Part shown: piece by piece, positions 12,121-22,803 of the stretch | Layout of the letters: each line of letters starts with the position of its first letter | Numbering within the stretch: the first letter of the stretch is position 1 | NCBI GenBank assembly: GCA_009760855.2 | Contig: WPIO01000175.1 | Location: 1-64,000 of the forward strand | Direction: 5' to 3' | Length of the DNA stretch: 64,000 nt | Source: Cristatella mucedo | Taxonomy: Eukaryota > Bryozoa > Phylactolaemata > Cristatellidae | Notes under the pieces: generated by a model | The model's input: only the letters and a program-made list of their open reading frames with translations | Database searches by the model: none | What the model was told of the DNA's origin: nothing | Program-made: the position numbers and the translations under genes

Positions 12121-13335
12121 GTGATTTTAAGTTCTCATTTATGTCGTTACTAGTTGGATATTTGTATTGGCGAATGCCGGTGAGCCGCCCAGCTGTAGCC
12201 GGGATTGCCGGCCTGAGGTATGAGACCTATCGCGGATATAATCTGCTTAGGCTGTATAAGGATCTTGTTAGGTTGACCTATTGCTAAGATCCATATTTAT
12301 CTATGTATTGAATATGTTGAATGTTGAATAATATTGGATGTTCGTGCGATGATAGCGTTTCCTAGTGCTGCCTCTTGGTTATAGCTTGGAGTTCTCAAGT
12401 TTATCTGCAAACGACAGTCCAATGCCTGCTGTCATTTATGTCATATCTCCTAAAATAATGATCCGATAACGGAATATATGATTGATTGTAGCTACATAAT
12501 CATTCCGCCTTCTCGCATGCGTATTGGACCTTAGTAGATTGACTTGTTTTGGTCAAAACTGGCTGTGTTTGTCATGCTAAGCCTTTGTCGTCCTTTCACT
12601 CACATGGCGTAAAAATGTCACAGGTAGGCTACTTGTGACCCAATCAACGTGACATTTGAAGTACATGCTCCTAAGTATATGTTTCAATGTTTTATGGCGA
12701 CAAATAAAGTAACACTCTTGTTATTCCATGTCACCTGCATGCTTTGGCACCTTAAGTTGGCTTCTCTGAGTGCTGTCACAACAGTAGTACTTGGTACCTG
12801 GTACATCGTACAACCTGGTTGATACTGGGCCAATCTGTGTGAAACTTGGAATATAGGTGGAGCTCACCAGTATCCACACTTCCCACCTGGGCATGTATGC
12901 ATGATAGGTGTATATGCATATAATGTGCCTGTCACAAAGTGTCCGTGGGCAGTGTTCATGATGACAGTCAACAGTTTGAGATGTCAAACATTTTTTAAAA
13001 AGTTTTTGTAGGAGGGAGTGTCCAGTGGAATGTCTTGCATTTTTTGAGTGGTTTGCTATATTTTTACAAAAACATTTTTCTGACCGGAAAACTGAGGAGC
13101 TGCCTTTTACCAGCAGTGCTGTACGTGACCTTGGACCTTTAAAGGTCATCATAAGGTCAAATCATCAGGTACATTATATCAAACGATAGCTAGTGCTACC
13201 AGTGTTCTTCCTGCCAATTTTCATACCAATTAGTTTACTCGTCTTTGTACAATATTTTTTAAACATGCTTTTGAAGTGACAACTCCCCTAATGGCGGCCA
13301 TCTTGAGGGATAACTCCTACTACTGCCGGACTTAC
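12121..13335. other. Unclassified stretch, possibly an unnamed repeat
   Basis: No known family was recognised. The sequence has the look of noncoding dispersed repeats of invertebrates, with short direct elements such as AAGGTCATCATAAGGTCAAA (13142-13161) and GGCGGCCATCTTGAGGG near 13295. A minus-strand open frame of 143 codons (12721-13152) lies inside. Confidence 0.35.
12721..13152 (-). CDS. Doubtful open frame, 143 codons
   Basis: The frame is open for 143 codons but has no recognised domain. There is no signal peptide or clear hydrophobic segment, and the composition is mixed, with scattered Cys and His (for example CHHEHC). No splice or promoter context supports it. It lies in a stretch that looks like a dispersed repeat, so chance or a fragment of an unknown element is more likely than a host gene. 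Confidence 0.1.
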   Translation of the reverse strand: MMTFKGPRSRTALLVKGSSSVFRSEKCFCKNIANHSKNARHSTGHSLLQKLFKKCLTSQTVDCHHEHCPRTLCDRHIICIYTYHAYMPRWEVWILVSSTYIPSFTQIGPVSTRLYDVPGTKYYCCDSTQRSQLKVPKHAGDME

Positions 13336-13339
13336 CCCC

Positions 13340-13480
13340 TTTTAAGGCAACTACGATTTAAACCAAGCTAGTGCCACGTCTGCCAGACTGAGTATTGTTC
13401 TCAATCTATAATATAGGATATCGTGTTCACTGGTATCGAAGGCAGCAGATAGATCTAGTACAGCTAAGTCAGGAAAGTAG
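13340..13480 (-). mobile_element. LINE-A fragment around RT motif A
   Basis: The reverse complement encodes a LAVLDLSAAFDT-like motif A with its upstream context. It aligns with 8165-8300 of the LINE-A copy at 7362-9522. It is a short isolated piece. Confidence 0.7.
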
Positions 13481-13530
13481 TTGGCGTGTAGACCTGGAAA
13501 TAGCAGCTGAAAACGGCTAGAAATCAACTA

Positions 13531-13800
13531 CATTGATGCTGCCAATTGTTGTATTTACTTTCCAGCTGTCCTGAGCTGCTTCTCTAGTGTTACTCACTAC
13601 CTCAACTGCTCGCCTGACTCCTAGTTGCGTATCACTTTCTCTTCGAGTGTGAGATGAAATCTGTTGGGTAATGAATGAGAATCGAAAGTTGCTTAAGCTG
13701 ATGCTGGGCTATGCAAAAATCTTCTTCATAATAACCACATAGTCTTTGTATATTCGTGCAGTAGCAGAAGGAAATAAATTGTATTAAATTACATTGAAGC
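13531..13800 (+). mobile_element. LINE-A 3' end
   Basis: Plus-strand LINE-A 3' region: TGTTACTCACTACCTCAACTGC-like sequence (shortened here), the region matching the TESRLGCE end, and a tail of TTAAATTACATT. It faces the fragment at 13340-13480, so an inversion or two insertions occurred. Confidence 0.8.
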
Positions 13801-13914
13801 CGGTTTTGGCTTGATCGGCTTCTGTAATTAGCGCTTTCAGATATTTTAATTTTGGCAAGTGAATTCTGCAACTAACCGGAAACCCTTGTCACACTTGGTG
13901 CTGGGAGAAACCAT

Positions 13915-14785
13915 TTCAATAATGATAATAATTCACTTGATAAAGCGCCCTCAGAGAAATTAATCTCTCTCTAGGCGCTTTACATTTGCTGTAAAGTGAA
14001 ATGCAATTGAATGGTAAGTAAACTCATGCTTGAAAAAACAAACGAAATGAATAATATGGTTAGGGGTGACATGCACAAGGTCAGCATGCAAATGTAGTTA
14101 GTGGCAGCATGCACAGTGTCAGCACGCATGAGCACATCAAGGACGAATCTCAGGGACCCATTAAATGCTGTCCTAAATAGGTGTGTTTTTAGGTTCCTTT
14201 TAAATGTGGTCAGGTCAGGGGATGTTCTGACGCAGGTCGGGAGGGAGTTCCAGGCTTTGGGAGCGTGTGAACTAAATGCACGGTCTCCAAAGGATTTGAG
14301 GTTTGTATTAGGTATTTCTAGACTGTTGGATTCCGAAAAGCAGGTGGTACGATGCTTAGCCTGATGGGGTAGTATATCTGACAGATAGGCTGGAGCCATA
14401 GAATGAATGGACCGAAAAGTGAGGGACAAAACCTTGAAGTCAATCTGTTGCTTGACTGGTAGCCAGTGCAGGTCGGCGAGAAGTGGAGTAATGTGGCAAC
14501 TGGCTCACGACAGACAAGCCTAGCTGCAGAGTTTTGCACCGGCAGCAATTGCCTGATTGCACATGCTGGTAGGCCAGTGAGCAGTGAGTTGCAGAAGTCG
14601 AGACGAGATGTCACGAATGCATGGACCAACTTGGACGTGGTATCTTTATCTAAACAGGCCCGAATTTTAGCAATGTTATGAAGCTGAAAATAGGCAGATT
14701 TGACTGTGGAGCTGATGTAATCGTCTAACGAGAGGTCGCTTTGGAATATGATACCTAGATTTCGAGCTGATTCAACTGGAGATTA
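13915..14785 (-). mobile_element. LINE-B 3' part with hairpin
   Basis: A 5'-truncated LINE-B copy on the minus strand. It starts with the AATAATAATT tail and the 3' hairpin, then the C-terminal RT region: AWNSLPTCVRTSPDL, YLSDILPHQAKHR, and FVTSRLDFCNSLLTGLPACA. The copy ends near 14785 in the segment before the RNA-binding end of the RT. Confidence 0.92.
13942..13981 (-). other. LINE-B 3' hairpin (example copy)
   Basis: Perfect inverted arms AAAGCGCC and GGCGCTTT enclose a second pair, AGAGA and TCTCT. The same structure recurs just before the TTA/TAA tail in most LINE-B copies (for example 56725, 50590, 47265, 56235 on either strand). In this class of elements such a stem-loop is commonly what the element's own reverse transcriptase recognises; that role is inferred here. 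Confidence 0.75.
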
Positions 14786-16020
14786 ATACTTTAACTAAGC
14801 TTGAACACCTATCTTCAAAATCGCCTCGGTTGCTCTTATAAAACACTCGTTTAGCCTGCAAAATGAGGAGCAGTTCATTGAAACGGAAAGAAGCTTAATC
14901 AACCAAGTTATGATTCGCATCATGGTTCGCATCTGTTATAAAGTCTAGAAACAGACTATGAGACGATCTACGGCATATAAATCATTTAACGGAGGTCGAG
15001 AGAGATAACCAGTTGTGCTTACAGATTTTGCCTTGTCGTTGCATTTGAGTACATTTGACCTCCACAAAGTTGGGCAGTTGGCATAGACCAAAAGGGTCTA
15101 TTGAACACATATAACCACGAGGCTATGTAATCTAGACTTTCCTATACAGCAGATGCTAACTTGCTCAGCAGTTTATTGGCAGTCAGGTCATATTCGCCTA
15201 TACCCTAGCTCCAGCTTCTGGTCTCATTAACGCTCTAAAAATGTCCATTTAATTATCGGTGGGAAGAGTTGTTTAGTGGGGAACAGTGTCTCATTATGCA
15301 GGTTCACAAGCTTTGCTAGGTATAGGATTGCTTTAAGTTTCTGTTATGATTGAAAACGGCATCTAAGCTTTCGTTGACTATTCGTCATTAGAATGTTTGC
15401 TAAGAAATTTATTACGTATTAGTATTGATAAGACTCATATCATGTTATCCTAATGTGTACTCTTGTGAACGCCAATATCATACCGGCTGCAAAGGCTTTA
15501 AACAGATGGCGAATTGTTCCATACATCACAAAGTGTTAAAATTCGAACGTGATACTGGCTTAATGTACTTTGATAAAAAAAAATTAGTTATTTACACCTA
15601 AGGCTGTGTATTTTATCGTAGTAATAATTGGAATTGTAGAATGTCTTTTACCAAACGGCGCATATGTTACATTTTATCAGCTATCAGGTAAGGTTCAATC
15701 GGAGCACAGCACTAACTAATTCCGGGAGAACAAAAAATCTTGGACTCATTGCTTCAAACCAGATTTATCACAAATTTTGGTTAAGATTGAACCGGGCATA
15801 GCTACGAAAAGTTTTATTTTAGCCAATTATATCAAATTCCCTAATCCAAAATAATATTTTCTTTCTAAGTAAAGGAGTAAGTTTCAATTGAAGCTGAAGC
15901 TATTAAGAGTTTCACTATGCCCGAAAATTATTGGCATGGAAATAAAAAATGAAGTTGCGAATTTCTGGATGAATGTAGCTTTGATCGATAGATTCCATTA
16001 ACGTGGACATAAAAAAGTGC
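14786..16020. other. Stretch without recognised feature
   Basis: No repeat of the families above, no open frame of interest and no RNA gene was seen. Confidence 0.5.
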
Positions 16021-16215
16021 TTTACATTCTGGCGCATACTATTCTAGCTGATTAAACAGCCTATTTTTGTATAGCGACAGAAGAGCCTTTACGGCTATCA
16101 CCACCGCTTACAGTGGCTATATAGAATCGCCCACTGCAGAAATCGAACCCAAGACCTCGGGACCGAGGTCGAGAAAGCAACCACCTTACCTAGTGTGCCA
16201 TCACGGCTCAGTAAA
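16021..16215 (-). mobile_element. tRNA-derived SINE (SINE-1)
   Basis: The reverse complement begins GCCGTGATGGCACACTAGG and carries a B-box-like GGTTCGATTTC, so the head derives from a tRNA gene. The body continues with GGTGGTGATAGCC and TGTATAGC-type words and ends near a CTGATTAAACAG-like segment. This matches the copies at 22617-22803, 45225-45290 and 47350-47452. No TTTA tail remains in this copy. Confidence 0.85.
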
Positions 16216-18060
16216 TAGTTGTGAAAATTAACTATGTAAAGTCTTTTATTTTGATAGATGTGGAGCTGACATGTCATCTAGCCTGGTTAAGACCTAGTTC
16301 GGTTCACATGGTTCAGTTTTGGAAAGTGAAGTGAGCTGACGGTTAATTATGAAACCATAAGGACGGTAAGGATCTGCTTACATAGCAAACAAGCATAGGT
16401 TAGTAAAAGCAGGTTTTAACGAAAATGAGAAGCCTATACGAATAGCCAATGACGTTTACGTGGTCGGTATGTGAGAGGCTCAATAGACAGGCTACATACT
16501 CTGTAAAAATTTGCTCGAACAACATAGGCTGGATTTAAAAAATGCACTCACTATATTGGAAATAACATCCAGCACAACGTACCCTCATTTTCGGCATGTT
16601 GCATATTTTTATGAGTAGGATTCTATAATTGGCTCAAGATGAAGTCGTAAAATGATAGTCCTACCTGCATTTTTTAACAGGAGTCGTATCACATACTCGA
16701 TCTTGCAGATTTATTTTAAAACGCGTTTCCATGCCTAATGGGTCTAAAGGACTAATCAATCCCGAACATTATAAATATGCAGGCAGAACTCGGCTAACTA
16801 TTTATTAACTGAACTACAGAAAGCTCTTCGCTCAGAGTTTTAGATCTGCAGAGATTAGGTGAGATAGCAAGGAGTTAGTTGAAGTATCCTTTAAGGCCTA
16901 CCTCAATTTACTATCTATATACCCAACACAATTGACCGCAGCAAAATGATACTGCAGAGGATCTTAAACCATGAACGTTACTGAAATATTTCACACAAAG
17001 GACCATTGATTGTTCGAAGTAATGTTGACTACGCAGGTTTACATATTAGAAATTAAAAACAGCTTAAAGTAAGCATACATGTATGTACCATATACGGATG
17101 AAAATTTACATATATCGTTTTTCGTAGCTGTAACACTGAACAATGCAGTTTACAAGTTAGAGGGAAGAGCGCACTACCAGATTAAATACCCCACCTTAGA
17201 TATTCTAGTTGTATTAGCCTCTCTTCTCCTCTAGTTGAATGCTAGATTAGACTGTTTTGTTCCAGAACAACCACGGCAATCAATATTGGTGAATTTGTCA
17301 AGTTGCTGAGAGACATTTGATGAGGAAACCATGTTCCTATTAATCATAACCATAGGATTTCAAATAGAGTGGTTAACAAGTGTTATCCTGCCAAGAAGTC
17401 TATAGCACAGAAGCAATCAATTCAATTTTAAAACTATTTCCGGTTACTGTTAGATAAATTTGTCCACTTTATTCTACTGCATTTTCCCCGTGATGTGACA
17501 CAATTCATAAAACGTACTGGAAAAATATAGCGTCCTCAGAGAACTTGATATTTTTCTATGCTACTAACATTCGCTGCATAAAAATTAAGATCAATAGCCT
17601 GTATTGTTATTCTATTGCGTACAATAATTTACGACGTTGGAGAAATTGAAAACAAAATGTTAGCAATTCAATGTCTAAAATACAGGGCAGGAAAGGTAGT
17701 CAAGCACGTTAAAAACCGATTTACAGCATCTCATTCAACGTGACACTGTGATCTTTACTAGCTCATCTCGTTATTGTCCTAAAATAGTTCTGGTTACGAT
17801 GACATGTCGATATTTAAATACACTAATTAATTTAATTTAATTTTGGGATTTTTAAGATGCCATACCGTCTGTTACTCCACATACGTTTAAGAGTCAGAAG
17901 GGTGTAAGTATTTTCTCATCAACCGAATAATTTTGATTTCAAACTTCATCCTATGTCTGTATAGGGTAACTAATAAATACTTAGGAGCCGATGGTATTTC
18001 CAACCAGATCTATATCTTATTTAATAAAATATAATTGATATTCATAGAGAACCTAATTTT
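16216..18060. other. Stretch without recognised feature
   Basis: AT-rich, with no long open frame and no match to the repeat families here. It is probably ordinary intergenic or intronic sequence. Confidence 0.5.
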
Positions 18061-18064
18061 TATT

Positions 18065-18150
18065 CAGTCGCTTCCCGTATGCTGCTGGGCTCAAACCAAC
18101 GACCTCGGTCAGACCTTGGTCGGTCCGATACCATAACCATTTTAATCTCT
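18065..18150 (-). mobile_element. tRNA-like head of another SINE
   Basis: The reverse complement reads TGGTTATGGTATCGGACCG then, after an anticodon-arm-like part, GGTTTGAGCCC, which fits A and B boxes of polymerase III promoters. It lacks the SINE-1 body. It could be a SINE remnant or a tRNA pseudogene; a working tRNA is unlikely because the arms do not pair fully. Confidence 0.5.
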
Positions 18151-18429
18151 GGACGGATACAAACATCCTCAGCATATGGACATGTGCCACACTCTCATCA
18201 TGCTGACGTGTCGGCGCACCTATGCTGCCCATCATTTCAATTGTACCATAAGCCTAATTGAGGCGTAGGGTTTGGTACGCTAAAGACTTCCGAATGGAGT
18301 AATAAAGCTTCCGTGTAAGCTAAATTGATATCGCTTTGGTACCTTGTCAGTGGAATCTTCAATTTAGAGACCGTTCCGCTGGAATACATAGAGAAGTCGT
18401 TGCAAGTTGGTGTACAACTATGCATCTTG

Positions 18430-18575
18430 GCTGCCCTCTCATGAATGCCTCAGTTGCAACATCACACTAACTTGTCGCCGACAAGCACTCACTCCAAATC
18501 AAACAGTGTATTGACTTCGTTGTGATACTTCTTTTAAGGTCCCCTCGTGTTCTGGATGCAGCCTACCTATTCAAA
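18430..18575 (+). mobile_element. LINE-B scrap
   Basis: A short, decayed piece of the C-terminal RT region on the plus strand. It matches the segment encoding HFSPTCTGYQSSN in better copies. It directly precedes a minus-strand LINE-B copy. Confidence 0.6.
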
Positions 18576-18595
18576 CTATTCAAACTATGTAGTGA

Positions 18596-20222
18596 CGAGA
18601 GTCGGGAGTAAGCACCAGGCTTTACGAGCATAATAACCAAATGGAAGGTCTCCAAAAAATTTGAGGTTCTTGCGAGGTATTGATAGATTGTTGCATTGCG
18701 AATAATTGGGTGGCACGATGCTTGGCTTCATGGGGGAGTAGATCTGAGAGATAAGTTAGAGCCAAAGACTGAGGCAACCTAAAATTGAACGACAGAACCT
18801 TGAAGTATATCCATTGCTTGACTGGAGCCAGCGCAAGTCTGGGAGAAGTTGTGTGATGTGGCAACTGCAAGGCTCACGACAGATCAGCATAGGTGCAGAG
18901 TTTTGCACCAGTTGTAATCGCCTGATCGCACATGCCGGTAGGCCAGCATGCAGTCAGTTACAGAAGTCGAGACGAGATTTCACAAATATACGGATCAACT
19001 TAGACGTGGTATCCTTATCTAAACATATGAACTTTACCAATTTTATGTAGCTGAAAGTACACCGACTTGATTGTGGAGCTAATATGGTCGTCTAGCGAGA
19101 GGTCAATTGGGAACATGCACCTATATTTCGAGCTTATTAAACCGGAGCCATGCTGGCAGAGCCAATTTTTAGCATTTGCCTTTCCAATTTCTGAATCACA
19201 CAGGGTTTTCCCATAACTAGTAAGTTAGTTAAATCATTGTTTGGTAATCAAAAATTTGTTGCCAATAACGAGCGGATATAATCAATGCATGCAGCAAATG
19301 AGTTGAGAGAGTTCGAGGTGCTCGAAGGCAAGGAGGGATCAAAGCAAAGGTACAACTGAGTATCATCCACATAGGAGTATAAGATTATATTGTGCTTGGC
19401 AATCACATCAGCGAGAGGGAGAGTATAAACCATGGAAAAAGCCGGACCTAGCATGGAGCCCTGTCGTACCGCATGTTTTAAAGGTGCATAAGAGGATCTC
19501 TGTCCTTTCAAGTCAACACTCCGGAATCTCTCACTGAGATAGGACCTGAACCACTGCAGAGTGATGCCCATGCGAGATAATAGGCGCTCTAGAAAAAAGT
19601 CGGAGATCAATAGTAAGGAAAGCTGAAGAAAGAATGAGCAAAAAAGAGCAAAAATACTCTACCCAAGTCTGCATTTTTAAGTAGGGCGTTGTACACCCTT
19701 AGCAATGCTGATTCCGTACACTGTTTAGCTCTTAAGCCAGACAGGAACTTACCAGAAAGACTCGAAGTTTCAGTATATGAGTTCAGGTGGTCCGCCACGA
19801 CCCGTTCCAGCGTCTTTTTGATAGGGGTGGTAGAAGTTAGACTGGGCGGTAGTTCTCTTGGTCAAGTTCTCTTGGTTAAGTGTCACTTTCTTGAGAAGTC
19901 GAATTACTACAGCTTTTTTAAAAGATGCTGGGACATGACCTGCGGCTAATGACATGCTATGATGTTAGATATGCATGGCAGCAGCAGATCAATGCAACGT
20001 AGGAGCAAGACAGTGGGAATAGGGTCCTGAGGACTTGTCTTCTTTGATTGGGATATGAACTTCTGGACGACGTCAGTAGTGACTTGCTTGAATGTAGACA
20101 TTTAGGTTCAGCTAGGAATCTGAAGAAAGCATTCTAGGAGGATTTGGACATCGCAGGGATTGAATCCCTGATCTTGTCTATCTTCTGAACAAAGAATAGA
20201 GAGAAGCGATCAGCTAGATCAT
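18596..20222 (-). mobile_element. LINE-B copy, RT part (3' piece)
   Basis: The minus strand carries the LINE-B RT from the C-terminal region (18600) to the linker (20222). Motifs seen are SYVDDTQLYLCF (motif C; the usual residue is A before DD), GSMLGP and the finger region RLLKKVTLNQENL. The 3' hairpin is absent. At 20222 the copy is interrupted by a LINE-A insertion and continues at 20706. Confidence 0.9.
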
Positions 20223-20705
20223 GTAATGTATCTCCGTCAGTAACTCCACAAAGTGATACAGACCATGTGGGTATTACGCTGGAGAGTTTTGTATAGCCCA
20301 CTCACAGCCTAAGCGGCTTTCGGTACACATTCGGTAGCCAACAGACTTCGTCTCACGCAACAAAGAGAAAGTGGGAAGCATAGCAGAGTCAGAAGAGCAG
20401 TTGAGGTAGTGAGTAGCATAGAAGTAGCAGTTCAGGACCGCTGAAAAAGATGTGCCATAGTCGGCAGTTGGAGAGTAGTTGTCGTTGCGTTAGACTTGTG
20501 GAAGCGAGTTCCCCAGTCTAGGACCTGCAGAGCAAAAGCTTCTGCCGCCAACTGTCTTTAAGCGGAGGAATGGGACAGCTAATTTATTGTCCACACAGGA
20601 CCTGAGGGCGCGAACAGGCTGAAACTGATGCAGCAGTTCAGCTAGGTACGAAGAAGCCAAGCCGTGGCGGGCCTTATGGGTCAGCGTAAGAACTTGGCTC
20701 TGTAT
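20223..20705 (-). mobile_element. LINE-A insertion nested in LINE-B
   Basis: A 5'-truncated LINE-A copy with its 3' tail (TACATTACAT on its own strand) at the left. The coding end encodes LTHKARHGLASSYLAELLHQ and the RLGNSLPQ segment. The LINE-B sequence on both sides joins perfectly when it is removed, with ATCAT repeated at the two ends (20218-20222 and about 20706-20710). This dates LINE-A activity after this LINE-B copy. Confidence 0.9.
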
Positions 20706-22015
20706 ATCATCATTGGGATCAACAGGTAAGGAGCTAATTTGTGAGCGGTAGAGGAGATGGTTGATCATGGAGATCAGCATTTTTTGATTCTGCATCTGCG
20801 ATTCTGCAGTGTTTGCATGGAAGCTAGGCTTTGTCTTTGCTAGGATCGATAGGTATGACCTACAGTCGTCCTTATATACCTGTTGATGGACATTCAGTCC
20901 TCATCTGTTGTCTGCTTTTTCAAGCTTGGGCTTAGTAGACTTAGCCAAATTAACGTCTGTGGTAAACCATAGGCTGTCCGAGCGAGGGCGCACTGTGCAA
21001 TTAGTCAGAGGTGCAAAATGGTCGGGCTTGTCTGCTAGTGTCGTGTTGTAGCTCTCTAACAATGATGGCAGATCTGAGGGAGGACTGAGCAGTAGAGGCA
21101 AAGCAGACAGTGTTGCACGGACAGCATCGATGTCAAGGGTCTTGAGGTTTCGCGATTCACGGGAGTTTTGAGAGGAGGTGGTGAGCAGACCCTGTTGGTT
21201 GAATGAGATCTGCATGTGGTCAGATAAGCAGGATTTAGTAACTATTGGTGATGACAAAGTGCAGTTGTATGAGAAAATCTGGTCGAGTGTGTGACCCTTG
21301 ATGTGAGTAGGGCCATGTACATGAGCCGTAAGAGACAATGAGTCAGTCAATGCACACAATTCAATAATGATGTCCTCAGATAAGCTATCAAAGTGAACAT
21401 TGAAATCATGTATAACGAAGAAGGATCGATTCCTAGCACACATAATTGAAATGAGATTGGATAAATCTGAGATAAAGGAGGATTGGGTACCTGGCGGGCA
21501 TTAGACTACTGCCAGTATCGGTAGCTTGTGTTCGGGTGAGACCAAGACAATCGATTCAAAAGACTTCTTCGACGGTACTGAAAATGGCTCGAAGTCTAAT
21601 TTCGAGGGCATGATAACAGCAACACTACCTTCATTTTTAATTGATCTAGGGGTGCAAAAGCACAAGAAACCAGTTGGGGTTACGTCTGTAAATGTCGGGA
21701 AGTATATTGATTTTAGTGAAGTTTCAATCAGGGCGAGCAGGTCGATACCATTTTCAGAAATAAGGTCACTTTTTACCCGAGATTCATTTTACATTGACAG
21801 ATGATTCCGAAGGCTAGCGTTAAGCCGGGCAGATGCATTGATAACAGGCCTGATGACCACTAAGGTAGAGATACATACAGTGGCGAATTTGAGGGAGTGT
21901 GCTGAGCGGTTCGAGACAATTCTACGAATATCAAGTGGGTACTCAGCTCCCAGTTCCAGCCCAACGACCGGCGTCTGACCTGGATGTTCCGGCCTCCCTG
22001 TAGGCCCTCGATTAA
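20706..22015 (-). mobile_element. LINE-B copy, endonuclease part (5' piece)
   Basis: Continuation of the copy at 18596-20222. The minus strand encodes the APE-type endonuclease and the linker. The N-terminal part has GIDLLALIETSLKS (near 21700-21740) and FLPTFTDVTPTGF-like sequence. After the usual middle come a DFNVHFD (GDFN motif, one residue changed) and SDHMQISF, the catalytic histidine motif, within an open frame at 20901-21443. This is the most complete LINE-B endonuclease in the window. Confidence 0.9.
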
Positions 22016-22289
22016 TCAAATTTACAAGCTGAGTTTCCGTTATTAAAGGCCTGTCTTTTTATTTCAAGTCATTTACAGTGGCCTTAAAAACAGCTTCTCG
22101 ATTCTACTAGTTTGAGTTCGCAGGACTACAAGCTACCAACGACAGTGAGAGTTGTCTATTGCCCCAGATACAAGTCCACCAGTACGTCAAATTTCACAGA
22201 TCGCATTTATATTCTATGTGCAATAAATCGATCTTTCATCGGTATTTGTGACCTTCAAATTTATTTTGGTAACTGATGCGACCCCTTTA

Positions 22290-22440
22290 GCACATATTGT
22301 AGTTCGCTTGCTTGTTTAGCCTAGTAATACAGGTGGTCGCCCAGTCAAACTTTTGGCATAGGTCGTGTGCTTGAGCCCTGTGAGTATGTGAAGCGTCTGA
22401 ATAGAGCTTAGATTCTCTCAGGACGCTATAAAAATGAATG
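22290..22440 (+). mobile_element. SINE-2: tRNA-like head with a LINE-B-like tail
   Basis: Inserted inside LINE-B. The head has TTTAGCCTAGTAATACAGG (A-box-like) and GTGCTTGAGCCC (B-box-like). It is followed directly by GAAGCGTCTGAATAGAG and TTCTCTCAGGACGCTAT, which fold like the LINE-B 3' hairpin (GCGTC pairs with GACGC where LINE-B has GCGCC and GGCGC). This is the build expected of a SINE mobilised by LINE-B enzymes. Only one copy is clear. Confidence 0.65.
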
Positions 22441-22616
22441 TATGACTGGCTTACTGTTTCCTGTGGTTCAAGTGCACGTAGTTCATGTCCAGGGCTCTAC
22501 TCACATCAAGGGTCACACACTCAACCAAATTTTACCCAATACCTGCATACTATCATCACCAATTATTACCAAATTAGACTTAAATGACCCCAATTAGATC
22601 TCATGATGTTTAAAAT

Positions 22617-22803
22617 GCTTAAATAAATAAATAACCAGCTGATTAAACGGTCTCTTTTTGTATAGCAACAAAAGAGTCTTTTCGACAATCACCACCTCTT
22701 GCAGTAGCGATAAAGGATCGCCCACCACAGGATTCGAACCGATGACCTCGGGGCCGAGGTCGTGAAAAGCACCCGCCTTACCTAGTGAGCCATTACGGCT
22801 TGC
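22617..22803 (-). mobile_element. SINE-1, most complete copy
   Basis: On the minus strand the head reads GCCGTAATGGCTCACTAGG, then GGTTCGAATCCTGTGG (consensus B box). The body follows with GGTGGTGATTGTCG and TTGCTATACAAAAAGAGACC, and the 3' end is TTTAATCAGCTGG plus a TTTA-repeat tail (22617-22634). Length is about 187 bases. It interrupts a LINE-B copy. Confidence 0.9.

Noticed and set aside
18065-18150. Functional tRNA gene.
   Set aside because: A and B boxes are present, but the arms do not pair well enough; SINE or pseudogene is more likely.
20490-20795. Chimeric 101-codon protein of LINE-B linker and LINE-A C-terminus.
   Set aside because: It is a by-product of a nested insertion with an ATCAT duplication.
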